Part shown: piece by piece, positions 37,386 to 45,629 of the stretch
Layout: each line of letters begins with the position of its first letter
Numbering within the stretch: the first letter of the stretch is position 1
Assembly: GCF_014651835.1 (NCBI RefSeq)
Contig: NZ_BMXQ01000001.1
Coordinates: 1,116,001 to 1,180,000, forward strand
Direction: 5' to 3'
Length of the DNA stretch: 64,000 nucleotides
Source of the DNA: Pigmentiphaga litoralis
GTDB taxonomy: Bacteria > Pseudomonadota > Gammaproteobacteria > Burkholderiales > Burkholderiaceae_B
Position numbers and translations under genes: made by a program
Notes under the pieces: model-generated
What the model saw: the letters and a program-made list of their open reading frames with translations, nothing else
What the model was told of the DNA's origin: nothing
Database searches by the model: none

Positions 37386-37600
37386 CGTGGGTAGTTGGGT
37401 TGGGGGTCAGAGCTTGCTGGGGCCCGGCCTTCGCCGGTCCCCCGGGCCGGAAAGCCGAATCGGGGCGGACGCGCAAACTCGCGGCATCGACTGTCCCCCG
37501 GACAGTCGATAAGCGTGCCGCTCAAACAGGCGCGCCCTTACCTCCCCGATTCAGCTTCCCGACCCGGCGCAAGCAATTCCCCCCAACCCAACTACCCACG
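37386..37600. repeat. 215-bp near-palindrome
   Basis: Perfect 21-bp outer arms (37386-37406 and 37580-37600) and a second pair of about 26 bp with four mismatches (37445-37470 against about 37543-37568) surround a perfect central hairpin ATCGACTGTCC-CCC-GGACAGTCGAT (37486-37510). A REP-like GGCCCGGCCTTCGCCGG lies inside the left arm. It occupies the 668-bp gene-free gap 37310-37977, where no open frame looks like a gene. Confidence 0.8.
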
Positions 37601-37786
37601 CCGTCCTCGGGTGGTGAAAGCCTCTTTGCGATGTGCGCTTTCTTGGGGCGGCACTGCGCACCCGGTACGGCCGGGGCTCCTTGCCAGCAACTCTTCCGCA
37701 CTTCCCCACCGCCCCTCAATACCCTCTCCTCCCTCCACCAGGGCGGTGCCCTCCGCCCAGCCAGCCGCAGCCGACATTGACTCTGG

Positions 37787-37887
37787 GACGTCGTGGGGAG
37801 TCGCATTGCAAGGCTTTGCTAAGCCCAGTCCCGGCGTAGGCCGGGACCCAGCGAGCTCGGCCTTCCAACGCGACTCCCCACGGCGTC
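37787..37887. repeat. 101-bp hairpin element with REP-like tip
   Basis: Arms of 28 bp with three mismatches (37787-37814 and 37860-37887; both contain GTGGGGAGTCGC in opposite orientation) enclose a perfect inner stem GTCCCGGC-GTAG-GCCGGGAC (37838-37857). It sits 90 bp before the methyltransferase gene and resembles REP/BIME-type intergenic elements. Confidence 0.78.
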
Positions 37888-37977
37888 CGGGCTCCAAGCC
37901 AGCACCTCTTCCAATACCCACCCCATCATCCCGTAAAATCCCCCCACACTCACAGCCCCATCCCAAGCCCACACCCC

Positions 37978-39123
37978 ATGCTCTCACCCCCACCCACCCT
38001 CACCTGGCACGAATCCGACGAAGCGCATACCGCGCGGTGGCGGTCCGAGGCGGGGAATGTGCCGCCCAAGCGGGTGGTCATTGCCGATGACACAACGCCG
38101 GCGGACACGGCGTATCGGCTGGCGTGTGAAGGCACGGCGCTGTTGTGGCGCGGCGATTTCCAGAATGCGCGGCAGTTGCTGCTGGCCATGGGGCGGCGGA
38201 TCGATCGCAAGCCACGCAAGAAGGTCGCCGGGTCGCCGGCCGAGGCGTTTCATGCACATCGTCAGGCGCAGGGACATCGGGCGCGCACGTTGGGGATGCT
38301 GCTGCTGCCGATGGACGGCGACTACGGGATTCCGTTGCGGCGTGCACCGGATGTGCGGTTGGCGTGCACCGAGGCCTATGGCGCGCCGGATGGGGCCCCT
38401 TCGGTGGTATCGATGCGTGAAGTGCTGGGCCTGGTGGGCGCGCACGAGTGGCGCAAGAAAGGCGTGCCGATTGCTGCGTTGGGGGATCGGATCCACCCCT
38501 GGTACGGCGTGTTTGCGCCCGTTCGCGGGGAGTACATCCAGTTGGTCCATGGTGCGCCCTTGCCTGCGTCGACCGTGGCGTTTGATATCGGCACCGGGAC
38601 GGGCGTGCTGGCGGCCGTGCTGGCGCGGCGCGGTGTGGAACGGGTGGTGGCGACCGATCAGGATGCGCGGGCGTTGGCATGCGCGACCGAGAACCTGACG
38701 CGCCTGGGACTTGCGGCGCAGGTGGAGGTGGTCGAGGCGGACTTGTTTCCGCCGGGGCGGGCGCCGTTGATCGTCTGCAATCCGCCCTGGGTGCCGGCAC
38801 GGCCGAGTTCGCCGATCGAGTATGCCGTCTATGACCCCGAGAGCCGGATGTTGCGGGGCTTTCTGGCGGGCCTGCGGGCGCATCTGACGCCGGAGGGGGA
38901 AGGCTGGCTGATTCTGTCCGACCTGGCCGAGCACCTGGGCTTGCGGTCGCGTGCGGAGCTGGATGGCTGGATTGCCGATGCCGGGTTGACCGTGCTGGGT
39001 CGTATCGATACGCGCCCGCAGCATGGCAAGGCCAGTGATCCGGACGATCCGCTGCATGCCGCGCGGTCGGTGGAAGTCACCTCCTTGTGGCGGCTGGGCG
39101 CTGCGCCACTTGCAGGTGCCTGA
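37978..39123 (+). CDS. Class I SAM-dependent methyltransferase with NPPW motif
   Basis: A 381-residue protein with a Rossmann methyltransferase domain in the C-terminal half: SAM-binding FDIGTGTGVLA (about 200), acidic ATDQDA, and the catalytic-type CNPPWVPA (about 263) typical of N-methyltransferases of the PrmB/PrmC/RsmC class. The N-terminal 170 residues are not recognised. The target (protein glutamine, rRNA base or other) is unknown. A TAAAAT -10-like hexamer lies near 37935. Confidence 0.82.
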   Translation: MLSPPPTLTWHESDEAHTARWRSEAGNVPPKRVVIADDTTPADTAYRLACEGTALLWRGDFQNARQLLLAMGRRIDRKPRKKVAGSPAEAFHAHRQAQGHRARTLGMLLLPMDGDYGIPLRRAPDVRLACTEAYGAPDGAPSVVSMREVLGLVGAHEWRKKGVPIAALGDRIHPWYGVFAPVRGEYIQLVHGAPLPASTVAFDIGTGTGVLAAVLARRGVERVVATDQDARALACATENLTRLGLAAQVEVVEADLFPPGRAPLIVCNPPWVPARPSSPIEYAVYDPESRMLRGFLAGLRAHLTPEGEGWLILSDLAEHLGLRSRAELDGWIADAGLTVLGRIDTRPQHGKASDPDDPLHAARSVEVTSLWRLGAAPLAGA

Positions 39124-39177
39124 GGCCCGTGGCATGCGCCTGACCCTTCCCACTCACGCCTGTTGCCGAGTCTGCCC

Positions 39178-39678
39178 ATGAAATATCTCGCGTCGTATTC
39201 GCCTGAATTGCTGGACCAGGTGCGTCAGTTGATCGAGCAGAACAAGCTGGGCGACTACCTGCAGAAAAAGTATCCGGAACGGCATGCGATACAGACCGAC
39301 AAGGCGCTGTATGAATACGTGCTGGACCTGAAGCAGACCTATCTGCGCAGCGCGCCGCCGGTGCACAAGGTGGCGTACGACAGCAAGCTCGATGTGATCC
39401 ATCGCGCGTTGGGACTGCACACTGCGATCTCGCGCGTGCAGGGTGGCAAGCTCAAGGCGAAGAAGGAAATCCGGGTCGCGTCGGTCTTCAAGGAAGGGCC
39501 GCCTGAATTTCTTCGAATGATCGCGGTGCACGAACTGGCGCACCTGAAAGAACACGATCACAACAAGGCGTTCTACCGGCTGTGCGACAGCATGCAGCCG
39601 GGCTATGCGCAGCTTGAATTCGATTTGCGGCTGTACCTGACGCATCGTGACCTGGCCGGCAAGCCGCGCGCGGAATGA
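39178..39678 (+). CDS. YgjP/WLM-like metallopeptidase-fold protein
   Basis: A 166-residue protein with the zinc motif HELAHLKEHDH (HExxH plus a downstream His) near residue 120, the pattern of YgjP-like DUF45 proteins. Peptidase activity is expected from the fold but not demonstrated for most members. ATG 39178 is chosen over an in-frame TTG at 39163. It follows the methyltransferase by 54 nt. Confidence 0.85.
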   Translation: MKYLASYSPELLDQVRQLIEQNKLGDYLQKKYPERHAIQTDKALYEYVLDLKQTYLRSAPPVHKVAYDSKLDVIHRALGLHTAISRVQGGKLKAKKEIRVASVFKEGPPEFLRMIAVHELAHLKEHDHNKAFYRLCDSMQPGYAQLEFDLRLYLTHRDLAGKPRAE

Positions 39679-39713
39679 AGCGCAAGGGATGCCGGTCCCG
39701 CTGATACTGCAGG

Positions 39714-40310
39714 CTAGGGCTTGATCTGCTCCGCCAGTTGCACACGGCCGCGTGTCAGGTCGCTCACCATCGCTGCCCAGGCCATCGCGCGTTCGCGCGG
39801 CATACGCACCCGCCATACCGCCCCGTCAGCAGTAAATTCCTCGGCTTCCAGGTCGGCCGCGTAGTCACGCAAGCGGGCGCGCAGCACGGGCATGTCGGCG
39901 AAGGTGCAGGGCATCGTCAACACGATGGCTTCGACGATGGGAATGCGATGTGCCAGCCGCAGGCAGCTGGCGGCGCACCCGCCATAGGCTCGCATCAGTC
40001 CGCCTGCGCCAAGCAGGATGCCGCCGAACCACCGCGTGACGACAACCGCCACGCGATCGCAGTCCTGCCCGTCGATGGCGGCCAGAATGGGGCGGCCCGC
40101 GGTGCCGCCGGGTTCGCCTGCATCATGAAACCGGTACACCGATCCGATGCGCCAGGCCCAGCAGTTATGGCTGGCCGCGGCGTCGGAATGTGCGGCGATA
40201 AAGGCCATGGCGGCCTCGGGCGTGGTGACCGGCGCGGCCATCGCGATGAACCGGCTTTTGCGGACTTCTTCGCGGTGGGTGGCGATGTCGGCCAGGGTGT
40301 AAACGGGCAT
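39714..40310 (-). CDS. IMPACT/YigZ family protein
   Basis: A 198-residue protein with the IMPACT N-terminal core: RFIAMAAPV, SHNCWAW, DAGEPGGTAGRPIL and VTRWFGGILLGAGGL. The eukaryotic relative modulates GCN2; bacterial YigZ function is unclear, perhaps ribosome-related. ATG 40310 (MPVYTLAD) is taken as the start; an extension to 40340 is possible. It is convergent with the YgjP-like gene and divergent from tRNA-Asn copy 2. Confidence 0.88.
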   Translation of the reverse strand: MPVYTLADIATHREEVRKSRFIAMAAPVTTPEAAMAFIAAHSDAAASHNCWAWRIGSVYRFHDAGEPGGTAGRPILAAIDGQDCDRVAVVVTRWFGGILLGAGGLMRAYGGCAASCLRLAHRIPIVEAIVLTMPCTFADMPVLRARLRDYAADLEAEEFTADGAVWRVRMPRERAMAWAAMVSDLTRGRVQLAEQIKP

Positions 40311-40341
40311 GCAGCGCCTGCTAAAAATGCATGCCGTCATT

Positions 40342-40369
40342 TTGACACATCAAAAAATTCTGCTATAGT
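40342..40369 (+). promoter_or_regulatory. Strong promoter of tRNA-Asn copy 2
   Basis: Perfect -35 TTGACA (40342-40347), 16-bp spacer and TATAGT (40364-40369), only 12 bp before the mature tRNA. Confidence 0.82.
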
Positions 40370-40381
40370 TGCGGTCTCAAT

Positions 40382-40457
40382 TCCCTGATAGCTCAGTCGG
40401 TAGAGCGACGGACTGTTAATCCGCAGGTCCCTGGTTCGAGTCCAGGTCGGGGAGCCA
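40382..40457 (+). tRNA. tRNA-Asn (anticodon GTT), second copy
   Basis: Identical in all 76 nt to the copy at 28259, including the encoded CCA. Identity continues a few bases on both sides (CAAT before, GAATGA after). Confidence 0.97.
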
Positions 40458-40540
40458 GAATGACAGGCAGTGTGTTGGGCCTGGGGCCGTTTGGCAAAGC
40501 TGCAAAGCGCTTGCAATCACCTCACCCACCGCAGCCGAAG

Positions 40541-40578
40541 AAAAAGCACTTGTGTCCTAGCGGGCCAAGTGCTTTTTT
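40541..40578 (+). terminator. Terminator downstream of tRNA-Asn copy 2
   Basis: AAAAAGCACTTG and CAAGTGCTTTTTT form a 12-bp stem around a 13-nt loop, ending in six T, 84 nt after the tRNA and just before the dehydrogenase start. Confidence 0.9.
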
Positions 40579-40590
40579 CATTGGAATCCC

Positions 40591-41532
40591 ATGACAACCT
40601 CGCGCCGCCGCTGCCTTGTCCTTCACCGATTCTCGGCCGAGCACCTTGCCGAGATCGAAGCACGCCTTGACGTTGTCTACGCGCCCGATACCGGGCAGCA
40701 GGCCGAGGCCATTGCCACGCATGGCGGCGACATCGACATTGTGCTGACTATCGGCGCGCGCGGGCTGATGGCGGACGAGATGGATGCCATGCCCAAGCTG
40801 GCCTTGATATGCGCATTGGGCGCGGGCTATGAACGGCTGGATGTCGACGCGGCGCGCGCACGGGGAATCGCGACGGTGAACGGTGCCGGCGCCAACGACG
40901 CCTGCGTCGCCGATCACGCCATGGGACTGCTGCTGGCGGTGACCCGGGAGATTCCGCGGCTGGATCAGCGCGTGCGCCAAGGCGGCTGGCGCGAAGGCCT
41001 GCAGCCGCCCGCCAGTGTGTATGGCAAGCGCCTGGGCATCATCGGGCTGGGCACGATTGGCCGGCAGATTGCCCGGCGCGCGGCCGGCTTCGATCTGGCC
41101 ATCGGTTATCACAATCGGCGCCAGCTGCCCGACATTGACCATCGCTACTTCGATACGCCAACGGCGCTGGCACAGTGGGCCGACATCCTGGTGGTGGCCA
41201 CGCCCGGCGGCGCCGACACACGACACATCGTCAATGCCCAAGTACTGCAGGCTTTGGGACCGCGGGGCTATCTGATCAACATCGCACGCGGCAGCGTGGT
41301 CGACACGGCCGCTTTGGCGCAGGCCCTGCGTGATGGCGTGATTGCGGGCGCCGGGCTTGACGTGTACGAAAGCGAGCCCGACGCGCCGGCCGAGCTCATC
41401 ACGCTGGACAACGTCGTGCTGACGCCGCATGTGGCGGGCGCGTCGCCTGAAGCCATCGCGGCCACGGTGGCATCCTTTCTCGACAACGCCGAACGGCAGG
41501 CCGCAGGGCGGCCGCTGCGCACGCCGATCTGA
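40591..41532 (+). CDS. D-isomer-specific 2-hydroxyacid dehydrogenase
   Basis: A 313-residue NAD(P)H-dependent reductase. The Rossmann motif GIIGLGTIGRQIARR lies near residue 150, the substrate Arg in INIARGSVVD near 230, the Glu in YESEPDAP and the catalytic His in LTPHVAGAS near 280. The shape fits glyoxylate/hydroxypyruvate reductases. Directly upstream is the tRNA terminator, so its promoter must lie within the terminator region or it is read through. The IclR regulator follows after 19 nt. Confidence 0.9.
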   Translation: MTTSRRRCLVLHRFSAEHLAEIEARLDVVYAPDTGQQAEAIATHGGDIDIVLTIGARGLMADEMDAMPKLALICALGAGYERLDVDAARARGIATVNGAGANDACVADHAMGLLLAVTREIPRLDQRVRQGGWREGLQPPASVYGKRLGIIGLGTIGRQIARRAAGFDLAIGYHNRRQLPDIDHRYFDTPTALAQWADILVVATPGGADTRHIVNAQVLQALGPRGYLINIARGSVVDTAALAQALRDGVIAGAGLDVYESEPDAPAELITLDNVVLTPHVAGASPEAIAATVASFLDNAERQAAGRPLRTPI

Positions 41533-41551
41533 ACCGCATGCTTCCGACTTC

Positions 41552-42406
41552 ATGGCCTCGCCCGCTTCCGCACCGCCCCCTTCCACACCCTCCGCTTGCG
41601 CATCGCCTCCTGTGGCATCGTTCGCAATGAACAGCCTGGAAAAGATGCTGTCGTTGATCGACATCGTCGAAGCCGCTGGCGGGCTGGACGCCGACGGGCT
41701 GTTGGCGCGGTCAGGCTTGCCGCGCAGCACCTTGTACCGCTATCTGAAAGTGCTGGCCGAAGCGGGCCTGATCACCTCGCTGCCTGAACTGGGCTATACG
41801 CTGGGCCCGCGCGTGGCCGAGCTCGATCACGCCATGCGCCTGCGCGATCCGCTCATCGCCGCCAGCCGTCCGGTCATGCAGGACCTGGTGCGCGCCGTGC
41901 CCGGCATTGCCTTGCTCTGCCGGCGCTATCAGGACAAGGTGTTGTGCGTGCACCAGGAAGCCGGCACCGACGCGTTCCACAGCCACTACGAACGCGGCTA
42001 CGCGCGGCCGCTGCTCAAGGGCGCGGCGTCGCGCATCATCCTGGCCTACACGCCGGCGCGCACGGTCGCGCGGCTGTACGCCGAGCAGCCCGAGGCGTTC
42101 GTGGACGCCGGCCTGGGCCACACGCTGGCCGAGGTCAAGACACTGCTGGCCCGCCTGCGCCGCGCGCGGTGCACCATATCCAGCGGCCAGGTCACGCCCG
42201 GCGTCACGGGTGTTGCCGCTCCGATTCTGGACGGCGCGGGCAATTGTCTGGGCAGCCTGAGCCTGACGATTGCGCGGCCCCACCTGTCCGACGATGAACG
42301 CATCACGTTTGGCGAGCGCGTCATGTTCTGCGCCAGCGCCGTCGGCCAGGCATTGCGCTTTGCCCTACCCGGCCCGGGTCCGACGGCGACGCCTGCCACC
42401 GCTTGA
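41552..42406 (+). CDS. IclR-family transcriptional regulator
   Basis: A 284-residue regulator. The winged helix-turn-helix (LADADGLLARSGLPRSTLYRYL region, about 40-65 of the mature part) is followed by the IclR effector domain with GAASRIILAY and FCASAVGQAL. The first 25 residues from ATG 41552 are Ser/Pro/Ala-rich; ATG 41627 (MNSLEKML) is a good alternative start. It is probably co-transcribed with, and controls, the preceding dehydrogenase. Confidence 0.88.
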   Translation: MASPASAPPPSTPSACASPPVASFAMNSLEKMLSLIDIVEAAGGLDADGLLARSGLPRSTLYRYLKVLAEAGLITSLPELGYTLGPRVAELDHAMRLRDPLIAASRPVMQDLVRAVPGIALLCRRYQDKVLCVHQEAGTDAFHSHYERGYARPLLKGAASRIILAYTPARTVARLYAEQPEAFVDAGLGHTLAEVKTLLARLRRARCTISSGQVTPGVTGVAAPILDGAGNCLGSLSLTIARPHLSDDERITFGERVMFCASAVGQALRFALPGPGPTATPATA

Positions 42407-42419
42407 AACTGTGACAAAG

Positions 42420-42541
42420 TTATCCCCATATCCTGTGGACAAGCTTGGGGACATTCGGCTCATCCGCTCGCGCAAGCCGCATGAAATGGGCGTTCAAAAC
42501 ACATCGAACAAAAAAAGGGCACTGTGGATACTGCGTAACAG
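42420..42541. other. Cluster of three DnaA-box-like 9-mers
   Basis: TTATCCCCA (42420), TGTGGACAA (42434) and TGTGGATAC (42533) each differ from the DnaA box or its complement by one base. They lie in the 258-bp gap before rnhA. No other origin features are seen, so a DnaA-titration or regulatory role, or chance, is more likely than an origin. Confidence 0.3.
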
Positions 42542-42664
42542 GCCTAGCACAAAATGCGGCGATGTGCCCCGGCGCAATCCCTGATTGCCGGCTTGACACC
42601 GCCCTGCCCCGGCCCTTAAGGTTCCGACCCCTGAGGTCCCTCCCCTGCTCCAAAGCCAATTGCC

Positions 42665-43348
42665 ATGATCGTCTGGTTGAAAGTCCCGTTTGCCGAGAAA
42701 GACCAAGCCAAGGCGCTCGGCGCGCGCTGGAATCCCGCGCAGAAAAAGTGGTACGTCAAGGACGTCGCCGACCTGTCGCCGTTCGAAGCCTGGATGACGG
42801 AGCAGCCGGCAGCCGTGCCCGATGCGCCCCCGCCCTCGACCGATACGCCCACGTCGGGCGTGGCGATCTATTGCGACGGTGCATGCCGCGGGAACCCGGG
42901 CGGTCCGGGCGGATGGGGCGCGTGGATCCAGACGCCCGACAAGGCCGTGGAAATCTACGGCGGCGCGCCTGACACCACCAACAACCGCATGGAACTGACG
43001 GCCGCGATCGAAGCCCTGCGCTGGGTGGTAGAGCCCACCGACATCGTCGTCTATACCGACTCGCAGTACGTGGTGAAGGGCATGACCGAATGGCGCCACG
43101 GCTGGGTCAAGAAGAACTGGAAAGACGTCAAGAATCCGGAGCTCTGGAAAACGCTGATCGATGCCGCGCAGCGCCACAAGGTGAGCTTTCGCTGGGTGCG
43201 CGGCCACAACGGTCATGCCGGCAACGAACGGGCCGACGCGCTGGCCAATGAAGGGCTCGAACATGCCAAGCGCACCGGTGCAATCACGGGAGTGATCCGC
43301 GAATTGCCCCTGCCCGCCGCGCGCGAGGTGCTGGCCGCGGCAGGCTGA
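42665..43348 (+). CDS. rnhA: Ribonuclease HI with N-terminal DUF5710-like domain
   Basis: A 227-residue protein. Residues about 65-205 are a complete RNase [33 protein letters not shown] and the final Asp in ERADALAN provide the four acidic catalytic residues, which cut RNA in RNA-DNA hybrids. Residues 1-45 ([20 protein letters not shown] then KKWYV) form a separate small domain of the DUF5710 type also found in DNA primase/TraC-like proteins, joined by a Pro-rich linker. E. coli RNase HI (155 aa) lacks it. It may aid nucleic-acid binding, which is inference. Confidence 0.93.
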   Translation: MIVWLKVPFAEKDQAKALGARWNPAQKKWYVKDVADLSPFEAWMTEQPAAVPDAPPPSTDTPTSGVAIYCDGACRGNPGGPGGWGAWIQTPDKAVEIYGGAPDTTNNRMELTAAIEALRWVVEPTDIVVYTDSQYVVKGMTEWRHGWVKKNWKDVKNPELWKTLIDAAQRHKVSFRWVRGHNGHAGNERADALANEGLEHAKRTGAITGVIRELPLPAAREVLAAAG

Positions 43349-43390
43349 TCGGCCCCTGGGCGGCTGAGGCCAGCCGCCGATGGCAGCGGT

Positions 43391-44740
43391 TCAGCCGCCC
43401 AGCTGGCCTTGCGGGCCCCGGTATTCTCCGTGGCGCGCATCGTCCGGGCTCTGCCGGTCCTGCCGGTCTTCGATCCGCGCATGAAAGGCCGGCGATGCCG
43501 ACCGATCCGCAAACGCCGTCACCAGATCGTTGCCCGCAGGCGATTGATACAACCGCAGACCCAGCTCGGGCAGGATCGCGAGCAGGTGGTCGAAAATGTC
43601 GCCCTGCACCTGCTCGTAGCTGACCCATGCCGTGCTGGCCGTAAAGCAGTACAGCTCGATCGGAATGCCCTTGTCGCCGGGTTCCAGCATGCGCACCATC
43701 AGCGTCATGCTGGTGTTGATGCCGGGGTGCTGCTTCAGATAGGCCTCGGTATAGGCGCGAAACGTACCCAGATTCGTCAGCCGCCGCTGGTTCACCGGAT
43801 CGTGGCCGGGGTCGCCCAGTTCCTGATTGGCTTCGGTGATGGCCTTCTGCTTCTGGTCCAGGTAGTCGCCCAGCAGACGAAAGCGCCGCAGCTGTTCCAT
43901 CTCGCCATCGCGCAGGAATCGCACGCTGCCCGCATCGAGCCGCATGGTGCGTTTGATGCGCCGGCCGCCCGACGTGAACATGGTCCGCCAGTTGCGAAAG
44001 CTGTCCGAGAACAGGCGATAGGTCGGGATGGTGGTGATGGTCTTGTCCCAGTTTTCCACCTTGACCGTATGCAGCGCGATGTCGATCACGAAACCATCGG
44101 CGCCCACTTGCGGCATCTCGATCCAGTCGCCCACCCGCAGCATGTCGTTCGATGTCAATTGCACGCTGGCCACGAAGGACAGCAAGGTGTCCTTGAACAC
44201 CAGCAACAGCACGGCCGACATGGCGCCCAGGCCCGACAGCAGCAGCAAGGGCGAACGATCGATGATGGTGGCAACGATCACGATGGTGCCGAAGGCCCAC
44301 AAAACGATCTTGCCAAGCTGCAGATAGCCCTTGATCGAACGCGTATGCGCACGGGTCGACGTGGCAAAGGCATCGTTCGCGGCGCTCATGGCGGCCGACA
44401 GCATCAGCATGCCGAACAGCAGCGTGGCGGCCAGCGCCAGGTTGCGCAGCACCTCCGTAGCCGCGACCGTCAGGTCGGGCACGGTCAGAATGCCGAACTG
44501 GAAGACCACGGGCGGCGCCATCTGGGCAAGCCGCCGGTAGAAGCCGTGACGCGTCAGGGCCTCATCCCAATTGGCCAGTGACAAGCGGGTCAGAAGCTCG
44601 CGCATCACGCGCTGAACCACGCGATGGACGACGACGTAGGCCAATGCGGCCACCAGGACCAGGGCCACCATGGCGGCGCTGATGCGCGCCCACGGTTCAG
44701 AGAAAAAGGGCGAGAGACGGAGCTGTAATGCCTGGAACAT
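43391..44740 (-). CDS. Mechanosensitive ion channel of the MscS family (YbdG-like)
   Basis: A 449-residue membrane protein with about five hydrophobic helices in the first 190 residues, the pore-lining helix and MscS beta-domain start at LLLVFKDTLLSFVASVQL and GDWIEMPQVGADGFV, and a larger C-terminal cytoplasmic domain with the insertion typical of YbdG (miniconductance channels). It opens under membrane tension to release solutes on osmotic downshift. The last 35 residues are polar and variable. A GGCGGCT/AGCCGCC hairpin separates it from convergent rnhA. Confidence 0.9.
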   Translation of the reverse strand: MFQALQLRLSPFFSEPWARISAAMVALVLVAALAYVVVHRVVQRVMRELLTRLSLANWDEALTRHGFYRRLAQMAPPVVFQFGILTVPDLTVAATEVLRNLALAATLLFGMLMLSAAMSAANDAFATSTRAHTRSIKGYLQLGKIVLWAFGTIVIVATIIDRSPLLLLSGLGAMSAVLLLVFKDTLLSFVASVQLTSNDMLRVGDWIEMPQVGADGFVIDIALHTVKVENWDKTITTIPTYRLFSDSFRNWRTMFTSGGRRIKRTMRLDAGSVRFLRDGEMEQLRRFRLLGDYLDQKQKAITEANQELGDPGHDPVNQRRLTNLGTFRAYTEAYLKQHPGINTSMTLMVRMLEPGDKGIPIELYCFTASTAWVSYEQVQGDIFDHLLAILPELGLRLYQSPAGNDLVTAFADRSASPAFHARIEDRQDRQSPDDARHGEYRGPQGQLGG

Positions 44741-44818
44741 GCCTTCCTTTAAAAAATGTCTGGGTCAGCCTCCCATTATCGCCTACGTAGTATGACCAGC
44801 CCGATACAATGCCGCCCC

Positions 44819-45553
44819 ATGCGACTGTCTTTCCTTTTTCTGCTTTCGGTGCTGACCGCTCTCCCCGCTCACGCCGCTCCCCTCGTCACCCGCCCCAACG
44901 CCGTCGGTCCTCGCGACTTCAAGCATGCCAAGCAGGTTCTGCCCAGGCTGTACGCCAACCTGGAGCAGGACTTCTATTGCGGGTGCAACTACAAGGGCAA
45001 GACCATCGACCAGAAGTCCTGCGGCTTTCGCCCCCGCAAGAACGCCTCGCGCGCCGCGCGGCTTGAATGGGAACATGTGGTGCCTGCATGGAACATCGGC
45101 CATCAGCGGCAATGCTGGCAGCAAGGCGGCCGCAAGCATTGCGCCGCCAGCGATCCGGTGTACGGCAAGGCCGAGGGGGACCTGGTCAACCTCGTCCCTG
45201 CCATCGGCGAGGTCAATGGCGACCGGTCCAACTTCCGCTTCAACGCGTGGGACAACAACCCCACGCCCATGTACGGACAGTGCCGCACCGTCGTCGACTT
45301 CAAGCAACGGCGGGTGCAGCCGCGGCAAGTGGTTCGGGGCCGCATTGCCCGCATCCAGATGTACATGCACACCACGTACCGGCTGCGCATGAGCGACCAG
45401 GAACGCCGCCTGTTCTGTACCTGGGCCAAGGCCTATCCGGTGGATGCCTGGGAGCGCGAGCGCGAACAGCGCATCTGGAAAATCCAGGGGTCGGGCAACC
45501 CGTTCGTGAGCCAGCCGGCCGCCACCGAACGCTTCTGCGGGACAGATCTCTAG
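44819..45553 (+). CDS. endA: Secreted/periplasmic endonuclease I
   Basis: A 244-residue endonuclease of the EndA/NucM family with a signal peptide (LFLLSVLTALPAHAA). The catalytic region is LEWEHVVPAW (His general base, about 86) with downstream Asn in NLVPAIGEVNGDRSNFRF, plus conserved cysteines (FYCGCNYKGK, KSCGF). It degrades double-stranded DNA in the periplasm or outside. A TACAAT -10-like element ends 8 nt before the ATG, leaving almost no leader and no ribosome site. Confidence 0.93.
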   Translation: MRLSFLFLLSVLTALPAHAAPLVTRPNAVGPRDFKHAKQVLPRLYANLEQDFYCGCNYKGKTIDQKSCGFRPRKNASRAARLEWEHVVPAWNIGHQRQCWQQGGRKHCAASDPVYGKAEGDLVNLVPAIGEVNGDRSNFRFNAWDNNPTPMYGQCRTVVDFKQRRVQPRQVVRGRIARIQMYMHTTYRLRMSDQERRLFCTWAKAYPVDAWEREREQRIWKIQGSGNPFVSQPAATERFCGTDL

Positions 45554-45629
45554 GGGTGAGGCCGGGGCTGCGCGGCGCGGGGCATCGGCGTACGATGCCG
45601 GTATTCCCGTAGCACCAGGCTCCAGAACC

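Noticed and set aside
28259-40457. Integrative element between the two tRNA-Asn genes
   Set aside because: No integrase, recombinase or phage/conjugation gene lies between them, and the repeats are whole functional tRNAs with separate promoters.
42407-42664. Replication origin
   Set aside because: Only three imperfect DnaA boxes, no AT-rich unwinding region, and no dnaA, parA or gidA genes nearby.
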